Below are positions 26,088 through 36,429 of a stretch of DNA of 64,000 bases, piece after piece. The notes beneath the pieces were generated by a model. It saw only the letters and a list, made by a program, of their open reading frames with translations, was not told the origin of the DNA and ran no database searches. The stretch's first letter is position 1. Each line of letters begins with the position of its first letter. A program made the position numbers and the translations under genes. Source of the stretch: Halichoerus grypus (taxonomy: Eukaryota > Chordata > Mammalia > Carnivora > Phocidae); assembly GCF_964656455.1 (NCBI RefSeq), contig NC_135714.1:82791903-82855902 (forward strand), read 5' to 3'.

Positions 26088-26567
26088 TATGGTAGGTTAA
26101 ATATGGCCACAAATTTTTTGCAGCTCCTTCTATCAGGAGGAGTTTATTTCTTTATATATCTTGAATCTGAATTGGCCTTGTGACTTTTTGGCTAATAGAA
26201 TACGGTAGAAGTAAAGATGTGTGAGTTCTGGAGCCTAGGTCTTGACAGACCCAACACCTCCAGGCTTCATCTTCTTGAAATGTTCCCACCACATCTAAGG
26301 CAACCCAGGATAGCCTACTGAATGATATGAGACCACATGAAGTGAGTGGCCTAGGTGACAGGCAGTTGTACCAATTCCCAGACATGTGAAAGAGGCTATC
26401 ATCTACCCTCCAATCCTAGGCCAGCTACCAGCACACTCAACCACCAAGAGCCAACAGAGAAACTCCAGGTCAATCCAAGAATCCTTAGCAACAGTAAATT
26501 GTCATTCAAGCCACTATGTCTTTAGGTGTTTTTTATGCATAAATAGCTAACTGAGACCAAAACTGAT
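26088..26567 (+). mobile_element. MLT1-type MaLR LTR
   Basis: The order 'tatggccacaaattttttgc', 'tgaattggccttgtgacttt', 'ggctaatagaatacggtaga', 'tgatatgagaccacatgaag', then TTCAAGCCACTATGTCTTTAGG and AAATAGCTAACTGAGACC is that of an MLT1-class solo LTR of the ERVL-MaLR group, sense strand. It is ancient and has no coding capacity. Confidence 0.65.
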
Positions 26568-28085
26568 ACCTACAGGTAGATTACATCTATGACACAGATC
26601 TAAAAAGATGACAATGGCTTTAAGACCAGGTAATGGGTCAATAATAGAGAGCAAACCACAAGACAATCACAGGAGGCTGGAAGATCAGTGAGCAAATTGC
26701 TACTGGAGGCTGAAAAAGGGGCACCTGTTCTGTGTAATTCCAGTACAATTAGCATAAATATTGCCTGTAGTAAACTGGAAGATAGAGAATATACCTAATA
26801 AACTTGTGGATCTGGCAAAAGATATCTATAGACAGAATGTTGAATGTGCCAGGCTATTCCTCTTAGTGGTGTATGATAAAACACAGGAAGAGATACACAA
26901 GCTAGAAGGACTGATCGGTTTGCAAGTAGCAGTTAGAAAAAACAGACAAGACCCAACACTTGCTGGGTTGGAAAGTAAATCACCTTTCATCCCGTCTTCC
27001 AGCTGGTAAAAAATTTCTCAATCAAAGGAGGCCTATGGATAAATATAAAATTGTGTGAGTGGCTGTGCAACTCTTTGCTAAAGGATACAGCTAAACTAGT
27101 GTCTAATAGACACTCTTACCTGGAAAAAGGGGGCATCTAAGAATTTTAAGAGTGTTCTCCCATAGCAGTCACCCACACAGACTAAAGTAGAAATTTGGGA
27201 GTCATCAGCAGGTAAATAGTACATCAAGTCACAGAACAGGATGAGATGCACAGACAAAAATGGTAGGCCAATGAATAAGAGGAATCAACACAGTCAAAAA
27301 GCTATAGCAGTTGGGATTCTATAATAAGCAGGAAAATAGGAAATGGTAAATAGTATTGGCTTGCCTTGAGACTTCGGAGGTGCTCCTCTAGTATTGGTGA
27401 TGACATGAAAGTATGCAGCAAAAGACGGGGCAGAGGAAAAGATGGGTGGGTGTGAGAAGCCACAGTGCGTAATGACTTCTTTGTGGTTGTTGACATCACC
27501 AGGAATGATAATGGGTTTAGTGGTGGAGGGGAATCCCAGACTCTTCTGTTTCCATACCTTGTCATATCAAGATCCAGATGCTTTTGTCTTTGTCTCTTTC
27601 AAATGTCTTAGTTTCTATAGAGAAATAGAACAGATTTTAAAAAGCAAGTTCCTAAACTATGGCAACTCATGAAGACTATTATGGAAGAAAATAAGCCCAA
27701 AAGTCATAGGCAGGTGGCAGATCTCTCACTTCAAGTATCCTCCGTGCACCCCTCCCCCCTCCCCCCACCTTCTAGATCGAGCTCTTCTAGAGAAGGAGGA
27801 ATCTGAAAGTGAATGTTGGGCCACATCAACAAATTATTTTATATATGAGACCATATTTTTTCTAATGGATGCATTTTTTTTAGACTTAGCATATTCTCCA
27901 GAAAACAATGGTATAAACTAAAAAGAGAGGTAAAATAGGTATTGCCTATGTAGCTCTTTTCTTGTTGCTAGAAATAAGTTTTTCTAGAGTCACTGAAAAT
28001 TCATATTCCCCAGTACAATCATTTATATTCAGTAGCAGAAGCAGTTTGAGTAGGAATATATTTGTAACATCATTCCATGCTTAAT
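26568..28085. other. Unassigned DNA next to a MaLR LTR
   Basis: No gene was recognised. The open frame 26761-27009 (82 codons) lies just after the LTR and could be a scrap of MaLR internal sequence, but I found no motif to prove it. A pyrimidine-rich run CCCCTCCCCCCTCCCCCC lies near 27748-27766. Confidence 0.35.
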
Positions 28086-28100
28086 ATTATATGGGTCTAC

Positions 28101-28916
28101 CTCCATACTGTTTTCCACAGTTGCTGCACAGTGCATGAGAGTTCCTTTTTCTCTACATCCTCATCACTTGTTATTTCTTGTCTTTTTTATTCTAGCCATT
28201 CTGGCAGGTGTGAGGTGTTATCTCACTGTGGTTTTGATTTACATTTCCCTGATGATGAGTAATGTTGAGCATTTTTTCAAGCATCTATTGGTTGTCTATA
28301 TGATTCTCTGGAAAAAAATGTCAGTTTAGGTCTTCTGCCCATTTTTAATTAGATTACGTGGTTTTTGATGCTGAGTTGTGTAAGTTCTTTATATATTTTG
28401 GGTATTAACCCCTTATCAGATATATTGTTTGCAAATACCTTCTCCCATTTAGTAGGTTGTCTTTCTGTTTTGTAGATGGTTTCCTTTGTTGTGCAAAAGC
28501 TTTTTATTTTGGTATAGTCCCAACTGTTAATTTTTCCTTTTGTTCCCCTTGCCTGAGGAGACATATCCAGAGAAATGTTGCTAAGGCTGTTGTCAAAGAA
28601 ATTACTGCCTATGTTTTCTTCTAAGAGTTTTATGGTGTCAGGTCTCACATTTAGGTCTTTAATCTATTTTATTTTTGTGTGTGGTGTAAGCCAGTGGTCT
28701 AGTTTCATGCTTTTGCATGTAGCTGTCCAGTTTTCCCAGCACCATTTGTTGAAGAGTCTGTTCTCCTCACTGTATATTCTTGCCCTCTTTGTTAAAGATT
28801 TAATCAACCATATAAGTGTGGGTTTGTTTCTGGGCTCTCTATTCTGTTCTATTGATATCTGTGTCTATGTTCGTGCCAGTATCATACTATTTTGATTATT
28901 ACAGCTTTTTTTTTTG
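28101..28916 (-). pseudogene. L1 ORF2 fragment, inverted part
   Basis: The minus strand encodes the ORF2 C-terminal third. An open stretch at 28349-28648 includes KIKSFCTTKETIYKTERQPT and the FANNISDKGL block typical of L1 ORF2 downstream of the reverse transcriptase. No endonuclease or RT catalytic part is present. Stops and indels interrupt the frame on both sides. Confidence 0.85.
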
Positions 28917-28917
28917 T

Positions 28918-29670
28918 AAACAGTATGGAGGTTCCTCAAAAATTAAAAATAGAAATACCATATGATCCAGTAATTCCACTACTATTTACCCCAAAAATCA
29001 AAAGCACTTAATTTGAAGACATATGCACCCTATGTTTATTGCAGCACTATCTATAATAGCCAAGATATAGAAGCAACCTGTGTCCATCAACAGATGAATG
29101 GAAAAAAAAAGATGTAGGGTGTGTGTGTGCGTGTTTATATATGTGTATGTGTGTGTGTATATATATATACACACACACACTATATATATATATATTCAGC
29201 CATAATAAAAGAACGAGATCTTGCCATCGCACCAGTAGGATGGAGCTAGAGAATATTATGCTAAGTGAAATAAGTCACATAGAGAAAGACAAATACTGTA
29301 TGATTTCACTTACATGCTTTAGAAAACAAAACAAATGAACAAACCAACAAATAAAAAGCAGAAACAAAGCCATAAATACAGAGAACAAACTGATGATTGC
29401 CAGAAGGGAGGGGTATAAGGGGATGGGCAAAATGGGTGTAGGGGAGTGAGAAGTACACACTTCCAATTATGGAATGAATAAGTCAAGGGGATGAAAGATA
29501 AAGTATAGGTAATATAGTCAATGGTATTATAATAGTGTTGTCTGGTGACAGATGGTAGCTACACTTGGGGTGAACATAGCATAATGTAGACTTGTCAGAT
29601 CATTATGTTGTATACCTGAAACTAATATAACACTGTTTTTCAATTATACTTCAATTAAAAATATATATAC
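28918..29670 (+). mobile_element. L1 3' end, direct part
   Basis: It starts with AAACAGTATGGAGGTTCCTC (ORF2 C-terminus), passes 'ataatagccaagatatagaa' and 'gaatattatgctaagtgaaa', and ends with the 3' UTR 'tgttgtatacctgaaactaa' followed by an A-rich tail. A large TG/TA/CA tract at 29113-29195 interrupts the ORF2 end. Confidence 0.88.
29113..29195. repeat. (TG)n(TA)n(CA)n compound microsatellite inside L1
   Basis: GTGTGTGTGTATATATATAT, then ACACACACACAC and further TA units form a self-complementary tract. In the L1 copy at 54-58 kb the same point holds only GTGTATATATATTC, so the tract has probably grown from an L1-encoded seed. Confidence 0.9.
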
Positions 29671-29734
29671 ATTATATGGGTCTACATTTTCGAGCTGAAT
29701 AGACATAAAGAAAATGGTCTGACCTTTATTATTC

Positions 29735-29923
29735 AAGGAGAACTATTTTTTTTTAATTTTTATTTATTCATGAGAGAGAGAGAGAGGCAGAGGGAGAAGC
29801 AGGCTCCCAAGGAGCAGGGAGCCCGATGCAGGACTCGATCCCAGGACCCCGGGATCACAACCTGAGCCAAAGGCAGACGCCCAACCATCTGAGCCACCCA
29901 GGCGCCCAAGGAGAACTATTTTT
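29735..29923 (-). mobile_element. Can-SINE with 16-bp target duplication
   Basis: The body (29751-29907) is antisense: a T-rich tail, (GA)n, and the complement of the tRNA-derived head ending at GGCGCCC. AAGGAGAACTATTTTT occurs at 29735-29750 and again at 29908-29923, a perfect TSD. The copy is little diverged. Confidence 0.97.
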
Positions 29924-30089
29924 AACATCTCCAAATTTCAAATATTTCCACAGAGTTGCTCCATTTATTGGAAAAAATACAAAATGCTACTTAAAAATTT
30001 AGTAATGCTTTCAAGTGAATTTGTATTTTAATAATCATAATAGTAATATACATATTTAATATCAACATATATACTTAAATTCATATACA

Positions 30090-30205
30090 TATACATGTGT
30101 GTATATATATACACATATATAGAACATTGAAACCACACACACATATATATATAGAATATATCTATACACACACACATATACATATATACACACATATATA
30201 CAGAA
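30090..30205. repeat. TA/CA microsatellite with duplicated unit
   Basis: Alternating TATATA and CACACA runs. The words AGAACATTGAAACCA (30120-30134) and CAGAACATTAAAACCA (30201-30216) flank the second part, suggesting an internal duplication about 80 bases long. Confidence 0.8.
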
Positions 30206-30216
30206 CATTAAAACCA

Positions 30217-30505
30217 ACCTTTTTTGTGGTTAGGACACTTAAGATCTACTCTCTTAGCAAATTTCAAGTATACAATACAATATCATTAACCATATTTACA
30301 TTGCTGTAATTAGCTCTCCAGAACTTACTCATCTTGCATAACTGAAGCTTTGTACCCCTTGACTAACATCTCCCCATTTCACTATGTGAGATGATGGATA
30401 TGTTAATTAGCTTGATTGTCGCTATTATTTCACAATGTATTTGTATATCAAAACATCAAGTCATACACCTTACATCTATACAATTTTTATCACTTATACT
30501 CAAAA
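30217..30505 (+). mobile_element. Small L1 3' UTR copy with 5' inversion
   Basis: 30217-30380 is antisense L1 3' UTR ('gtggttaggacacttaagat' to 'catctccccatttcac'). 30381-30505 is the sense continuation of the same UTR ('tatgtgagatgatggatatg' to 'acaatttttatcacttatac'). The two broken ends are adjacent in the normal L1 order, so this is a 5'-inverted insertion. An A-rich end follows to about 30540. No clear TSD; the left flank is microsatellite. Confidence 0.75.
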
Positions 30506-30539
30506 AACATGGGGGAAAATTGAAAAAAAAAACAACACA

Positions 30540-31374
30540 AAAATATCAAATGTAGGCACTGCAGCATGAGGCCGTGGAAGGAGGTCTTAACTGGGTGTCC
30601 ATGAATCCAGCTAATTCCAGCTCTACCATTAGTCTATCCAAAGAAGTTGTTAGAGATATTAGATAAGATCAAGCAGCTGATCTAATGCCAACTGAGTCTG
30701 CACGTGAGAATTTTGCTAACCATTTTCAGAATTCACTCCATCAACTTCCATATCTTTCTCTGATGGGATGACTCCCTCTTTTAACTTTACTGATCATAGT
30801 CTACTTGGGACTTTGGCCAGTGATGACCTAGGACATGGGATATTCCCCTTGTTGTTTTAGCAATCATCTCTGCCTCCCATCCATGTCTTTCTTTATTTCA
30901 GTTTGGCCTACCTTCCAGGATGTTCAAAACTTATTCCTCCACTAAGAGTTATACGTAAAGACATGGCCTAGAACTTTAGATGAACATAAAGTCACTTATG
31001 ATTTTATTTTTCTATAATTGTAAGCTTTCAATATCGTAACGAATATAAATCACTTTTTTCTTTGTTGAACATCATGTGAATGAGAAGAATCTTCTGTCTC
31101 TTAAAAAAAACCAAAAAAACCAAAAACAAAACAATAACAATAACTCCACTGAGACTCCATAAAAAATACACACAGACAGTGCACAAAACTACTGCTTCCT
31201 TAGTTCTCCCACCTGTTTTCTTGAGGTTCTACCTTTTAAAACATCCCCCCAGTATCATCCAATTTGCTTCTTACTTTTGACTTTAAAGAGAAGAAACCAA
31301 GAAAAGTTTTTGTATGGCTGTAAACAATGAAGAGAGGTCATAAAAGAGGCACTTATTACCTTTCATATGTAGAG
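30540..31374. other. No gene recognised; unassigned DNA up to assembly gap
   Basis: No named repeat or exon was recognised. A short A-rich patch lies near 31100-31140. Confidence 0.45.
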
Positions 31375-31574
31375 NNNNNNNNNNNNNNNNNNNNNNNNNN
31401 NNNNNNNNNNNNNNNNNNNNNNNNNNNNNNNNNNNNNNNNNNNNNNNNNNNNNNNNNNNNNNNNNNNNNNNNNNNNNNNNNNNNNNNNNNNNNNNNNNNN
31501 NNNNNNNNNNNNNNNNNNNNNNNNNNNNNNNNNNNNNNNNNNNNNNNNNNNNNNNNNNNNNNNNNNNNNNNNNN
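31375..31574. other. Assembly gap, 200 N
   Basis: Exactly 200 consecutive N. The round number suggests a placeholder of unknown true size. Translations crossing it are meaningless. Confidence 0.99.
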
Positions 31575-31924
31575 TTCATTTGTGTGTGAATTTTTTATAT
31601 AAATGTGGGGATAGGAAGCAATAATGCAAGTCAAATGTTTCAGAATGTTTCAGTGAACACGCATTAGCAGTTCAACTTTATAATAATTATAAACAAGCCT
31701 GTGACATTTTCTGGACAATGCCAGCATTTGGATTTTTTACAACAGGAAATTTCTTATTGACGGCAACTACATGGTGTTTGTAGCATTTTTATCATACAGT
31801 AGATTCCATCCATTCACTATACTTTCCTGAGTTGTCCTATATGCAAGTACATGTTTTTAATGTTGTCTGTCTTCTGTGCTGTTCCTGTAAATTTACTATT
31901 AAAATACATTAAACTATGAAAAAG

Positions 31925-31995
31925 TTATACATGGTTTTTCAACTATGGGGGGGTTGGCACCCCTAACTCCAATGTTGTTCAAGGGTCAACTATAT
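31925..31995 (+). mobile_element. Tigger-like DNA transposon 3' end
   Basis: The text 'tggtttttcaactatggggg', then 'ggttggcacccctaactcca' and TTGTTCAAGGGTCAAC matches the terminal inverted repeat of Tigger-related elements (the complement of the GTTGACCCTTGAACAAC terminus). Sequence from the gap to here may belong to the same element, whose other end would lie in or beyond the gap. Confidence 0.6.
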
Positions 31996-32139
31996 TTGTT
32001 TTATAATCAGAGTTGAGTGCTCTACTTTATAACCAGAATTGATCAAATGTAACTATGGCACCCACCACCAACATAATGTTTGTAAAAATTAGAAAAAGAA
32101 AGGTTCCTTTTTACACTATCTTGTTGTGTTCATTTATAT

Positions 32140-32285
32140 GTGCAAATATATATATATCTTCATTTTATTTATTATTTATTTCCTTACTATTCTCCAGACT
32201 ACAAGCCACTCAAGGAAAGGAGCCATGTTTGTTTTGTTCATTGCTATATTCCTGTATGTACAACACTGTAATTAAATGAGACAGT
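32140..32285 (+). mobile_element. L2 LINE 3' fragment
   Basis: Sense L2 end, decayed: 'cactcaaggaaaggagccat' followed by TTGTTTTGTTCATTGCTATATTCC and 'gtacaacactgtaattaaat'. Confidence 0.6.
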
Positions 32286-32304
32286 GATGTAAATGCCTTG
32301 ATTC

Positions 32305-32470
32305 TATGCATATATATGTGTGTACACACACATACATACATTCACACGTATTATATATGTACAATATGTGTACATACACATATTACATACTTATACATAC
32401 TACATCTATGTATATATAACCAAAACATATTTATATACATATATACATATATATATATGTATATATGTAT
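32305..32470. repeat. TA/TG/CA-rich palindromic microsatellite
   Basis: Repeated TATATGTGTGTACACACACA and TACATATATATATATGTATA words form long self-complementary runs. Open frames here (poly Tyr/Ile/His) are artefacts. Confidence 0.85.
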
Positions 32471-32839
32471 TGTTGTTTGCTTGTTTCAAACTACACACTT
32501 AATTTTAGGAGCGTGGGAAGATAAAGGGTAAAAGGTGTGGAGGTAGGAACTAGTTCACAGCTAGGAATGTAATGAAATTCATACCTATTTCTCAAATCTT
32601 CACTATAAGCAATAGTTTTTAGCATCTTTTATCCCTAAATCTCTATTTAGAATATTTTTAAAAATAGCATATTTTCTAATATTTCTACACTTTCTCTTTA
32701 GAGGTAAGGACAGTCAGTTTACATGTACTACAGTAAATCAGGGGAGGGAAGCAAGAACAAATAACCATCTGTGTACAGGCATATAGTAGATTATCATCCC
32801 CCTAGTAAACATTAGCCAGGTGGAGAGGAAAAGTGCATA

Positions 32840-33050
32840 GTTTAGGGGTGAGGCGGATTCAGAATTAGATGCAGGCTAGAACACACTTTCTATATGAAAG
32901 CCTTGGTCAAATCACTCTGACCTTCAGTTTCCTCTTTGGGAAAAAAGGGATGATAAAATCCTTCTTAATGGATGTTGTGGGGATTAAATGGGATGCAGTA
33001 GGGAAAACATCCAGCGTAATTCATAACATATGGTAGGTCAATAATTGTCC
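32840..33050 (+). mobile_element. MIR SINE
   Basis: Sense MIR: 'gtgcatagtttaggggtgag', 'ggtcaaatcactctgacctt' then CAGTTTCCTCTTTGGGAAAA, 'gttgtggggattaaatggga', 'aacatatggtaggtcaataa'. Confidence 0.8.
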
Positions 33051-33183
33051 CCTTCGTTTTTCTCACCCTTGTCAAGGAAGATGTGCTTTTCTAAATAGAT
33101 TTGATTACATTGTTCATCACTGTCCTGATAAATCTTTAAACAAAGAGGTCACTATATTTAACAGCTTGCAAAAATCTCTATTA

Positions 33184-33427
33184 AAGTATCACTCTCAGGG
33201 CGCCTGGGTGGCTCAATCTGTTGGGCGGCTGCCTTCAGCTCAGGTCATGATCCCAGGGTCCTGGGATCAAGCCCCGCATTGGGCTCCTTGCTCAGCAGGG
33301 AGTCTGCTTCTCCCTCTCCTTCTGCCTGCCATTCCCCCTGCTTGTGCTTGCGCTCTCTCTCTCCTCTCCCCCTCTCTGTGTCAAATAAATAAATAAAATC
33401 TTTAAAAAAAAATTAAGTATCACTCTC
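33184..33427 (+). mobile_element. Can-SINE with 13-bp target duplication
   Basis: The sense body (33197-33414) begins AGGGCGCCTGGGTGGCTCA, has the CT-rich part and ends AAATAAATAAATAAAATC plus an A tail. AAGTATCACTCTC flanks it at 33184-33196 and 33415-33427. The open frame at 33166-33396 is a chance reading of this SINE. Confidence 0.97.
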
Positions 33428-33429
33428 TG

Positions 33430-33570
33430 TTGTAATTGTTCACTCGAGGACTGGCTACAGGTCTACACTCCGAACATCTCCAGGGCCACATTATGTCTGT
33501 TCATTTCTGTATCCACTAGCTCTGTGCCTGGCACATAGTGGGTACTCAATAAATGTTCATTAAGCAAATA
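33430..33570 (+). mobile_element. L2 LINE 3' end
   Basis: GTTCATTTCTGTATCCACTA, 'tgcctggcacatagtgggta' and CTCAATAAATGTTCATTAAG are the diagnostic sense L2 terminus. Confidence 0.8.
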
Positions 33571-33639
33571 TATTATAAGAAGAACATAGAGTATATGAAA
33601 GGACTGAACTGATATCATTATAAAATTCACTAGGGTCCC

Positions 33640-33862
33640 CTAGGTAGTCATTTCCAAACTTGGCTGCACATCAAAATGATGTGAAGAACTTGTGAAAATT
33701 TGAGGTAAACAGCTACTTTGAAATCCTCTGTACCCAACAAATTAACAGAATTTAAACCTGGAGGTTATGGGGCAAAATAATTCATTTTTGTTTTTGTTTT
33801 TTAAATATCCTGGGTAATTTTGATGACCCTCCAGGTTTGGAAGCCCTTGTCTAGTGATTGGT
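33640..33862 (+). mobile_element. MER5A-like hAT (Charlie) MITE
   Basis: It starts 'gtagtcatttccaaacttgg' with CTGCACATCAAAATGATGTG and ends 'tccaggtttggaagcccttg', the inverted-repeat layout of MER5A, with internal 'ttaacagaatttaaacctgg'. Confidence 0.7.
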
Positions 33863-33869
33863 AGTTACC

Positions 33870-34045
33870 AAATCATGCTTCTTAGGCTGGCTGCACCAAA
33901 ACCATCTGGAGTGGGGGCAGCTTTACGAAATGCAGATTGTGCAAAACAAGGGAACCAAAATCTCTGGGAATGTTCCTAATGATCTGCATTTTTCATGTAC
34001 CAGAAAAATTTGGATCTATACCAGGAAATTTGTGAACCTGCGTGC
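33870..34045 (+). mobile_element. Second MER5A-like fragment
   Basis: Again 'cttaggctggctgcaccaaa' plus ACCATCTGGAGTGGGGGC and 'ccaaaatctctgggaatgtt', then 'aatgatctgcatttttcatg'. Only part of the MER5A order is seen. Confidence 0.5.
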
Positions 34046-34504
34046 TAAGCTGCTAAGCGATCGGAAGATTCTCAACTTCTTAAAACTGAGAACAGGAAGT
34101 GAATTAAGTGATTATTTCCCCAATGAAGAGCAGAGCCCTTAGAATCTGCAGAGGAGGTTTTCTTCAAAATAAGCATCACCTTTCAAATTCTAATGTGCCT
34201 TGGATGGGGAAAGGGGAGAGTCTCTGTTGAATTATAAAGAGTTTTGGGAGGATTATGATCATCTGCCCCATATGTAGCTTTAGAAGCCACTTTGTTTCAG
34301 AATTTTAACACATCTAGGAAAATACCATGTGAAGTGTGGTTTAGAAAGTTTTGCCTTTTTGCTAAGAAGACTTTACTAAAGAAACGTTACTTTATATTTT
34401 AATTTGTAACTAGTGTGCAAATGGGATAAATCAGTAGCAAAATCTGTTTTGCAAAGACCAATGCTTGTCCTTAAAAAAAAACGCCATCTTTCCTAATAAA
34501 GATG
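34046..34504 (+). other. Unassigned stretch ending in AATAAA and poly(A)
   Basis: No protein family was recognised. The stretch ends CCTAATAAAGATGC followed at once by 20 A. That is the layout of a polyadenylated RNA 3' end copied into DNA, so this may be the 3' UTR of a decayed retrocopy. No TSD was found. Confidence 0.35.
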
Positions 34505-34524
34505 CAAAAAAAAAAAAAAAAAAA
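34505..34524 (+). repeat. Poly(A) tract
   Basis: A20 run beginning a few bases after AATAAA at 34495-34500. Confidence 0.9.
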
Positions 34525-35068
34525 GCCTCTATTGATTGACTCAAGAAAGATCTGCAATTTTCTATACCTACCTGACTTAATTTTAAGACTTCTAATTCTT
34601 CCCAGTTTTTTACCTATTGGCTTAGGAATAAACCCACCGTCAGCCTTTGCAATGAAAACTCAGTCCAGAGCTGGTGGAAAACAATGGAGCAACCTAACAT
34701 TGTGCATTAACTTGTGAAGTCCCTTATGATGCAGGAGTGATTGCCCTGTTTTCAATGAAAATCTAAAAGTGCCTCCTAGCAGCCCCTTGGGATAAGTGAA
34801 GAATATAATGTTTAGTAGTTTTCCTTCAGAAGGTCAGAGTAGGTATATTCCTCCAAATCTCTCTGACAGCAAGTCTTTTATCTTTTCAATTTTTCTCAAA
34901 AAAAAGTTTAGAGATATAAATATGATGTATATTATAAACAAACATGTTAGTGACAATGCATTACCATGGCTAATAAAGTTAAATACACATGGTATTTCTT
35001 GGCAGTATGACATATGTCTATGTCATTGACAGATGTATATATAGAGATACATAGATAAATTTACTAAA

Positions 35069-35210
35069 ATATAAATAAATAAATAAATATATATATATAT
35101 ATACATACATATGTATATATACACACACACACACATATATATGTATACATATACATATACATATATATGTATATATACACATATACATATATATACATAT
35201 ATATGTAGAA
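35069..35210. repeat. AAAT / TA / CA compound microsatellite
   Basis: AAATAAATAAATAAATATAT leads into TA and CA runs and self-complementary TACATATATATGTATATATA words. Open frames on the minus strand (Tyr/Ile-rich) are artefacts. Confidence 0.9.
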
Positions 35211-36067
35211 CTTGGTACCAGGGATATATATCACCAATATTTTTGGAATTTTGACATTCTTTGGCCATTTCTTCCTATGAAATTCTAAATATATCATAAA
35301 GCATTTGTAAATAGTGAAGTAACTTAAAGTCATTTTTGTTTTGAGAATGTGACATTTGACAATGATCTCCTAAAATAATTGGAAGCATCCCAGGGTATTC
35401 AAGATAAGTAAAGACTGCATGGGGAGAACTCTGCACTGGAAATTGTTCCTCAAATGAAAGGTACAAATGAGTTTCTCTGCTAGTTGCTTTATCTAGCCTG
35501 ATAATTCAACAGCAATAAATGTTGTAAAGTCCATGCAATAAAGCCTTGGCTTGCCATCATTCCTGCAGCCTTATTGTAAGACTAGTGTATAAGTGGAAAT
35601 ATATTGAAAGAGGGTTTATTTCCAAGTTCTAGGGTAAAATTTACTAAATGGTATTTAAGTATTTGAAAGATGTGAAAGTGGATTATTTCTTGGAGATGTG
35701 TTTATATACTTGTCCTAGCCTTCTCTTTCCTTCCAAGTGCATGTTATTGTTAGGTAAATCAGAGTCAGTGCTGCATTTTAGGATCTGGGAAATGAGAGGC
35801 AAAGAGGCAATATCTAATCTATTATGGAAATATCTAGATATCTGGCTTCTAACCAGATATCTTTTCTCCTAGGCTGTAGCTTGGGTTTTCTTTCTCTCAA
35901 CAGGGTCTTTCACAAAGCAAAGTTTAGTTTTGATAAAGTCTAATTTTATTGACTTTTTCGTTTATGGATTGTGCTTTAGGTGTCACATGTAAGAAATCTT
36001 CACCAATCCCCACCTCCTAAAATTTTTTTCCTATATTTTCTTCTTAAAGTTTTATGGTTTTACATTT

Positions 36068-36275
36068 AAATCTGTGATCTATTTTTATTTATTTGAGAGA
36101 GAGTGCACGTGGGGTGTTTCACAGAGGGAGAGGGAGAGTCTCAAGCAGACTCCGTGCTGAGCACAGAGCCTGACACTGGGTTCAATTCCATTACCCTGAG
36201 ATCATGACCCCAGTGGAAATCAAGAGCCAGATGCTTAGCCGACCGAGCCACCAAGGCGCCCCAAATCTATGATTT
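36068..36275 (-). mobile_element. Can-SINE, older copy, nested in L1
   Basis: The antisense body (36081-36262) ends at the complement of the head (AAGGCGCCCC). AAATCTGTGATCT at 36068-36080 and AAATCTATGATTT at 36263-36275 are a TSD with two mismatches. Its divergence is greater than in the other copies. Confidence 0.93.
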
Positions 36276-36429
36276 ATTTTGAGTTAATTTTTGATTAAAT
36301 TATTTTAATTTAAGGTCCCAATATATGTATTTGCCTATAAATGTCCAATTCCTCTAGCACCATTTATTGAAAAGACTATCCTACATCCATTGAATTGCGT
36401 TTGCATCTTTGTAAAAATTGAGTTGACCA

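Larger units (their letters stand above)
28086..29685 (+). mobile_element. Twin-primed L1 with 15-bp target duplication
   Basis: ATTATATGGGTCTAC is present at 28086-28100 and again at 29671-29685, a perfect 15-bp TSD. Between them lie an inverted L1 segment (28101-28916, antisense) and a direct L1 segment (28918-29670, sense, ending in an A/T-rich tail). The left edge of the inverted part and the start of the direct part share the same 13 L1 bases. This structure is the known hallmark of twin priming. ORF2 is broken everywhere, so the copy is dead. Confidence 0.92.

Noticed and set aside
31283..31634. Open frames across the gap
   Set aside because: They consist mostly of unknown residues from N and carry no information.
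10929..35210. CRISPR-like arrays
   Set aside because: The regular repeats seen are microsatellites or SINE tails with no spacer structure, and the DNA is mammalian.
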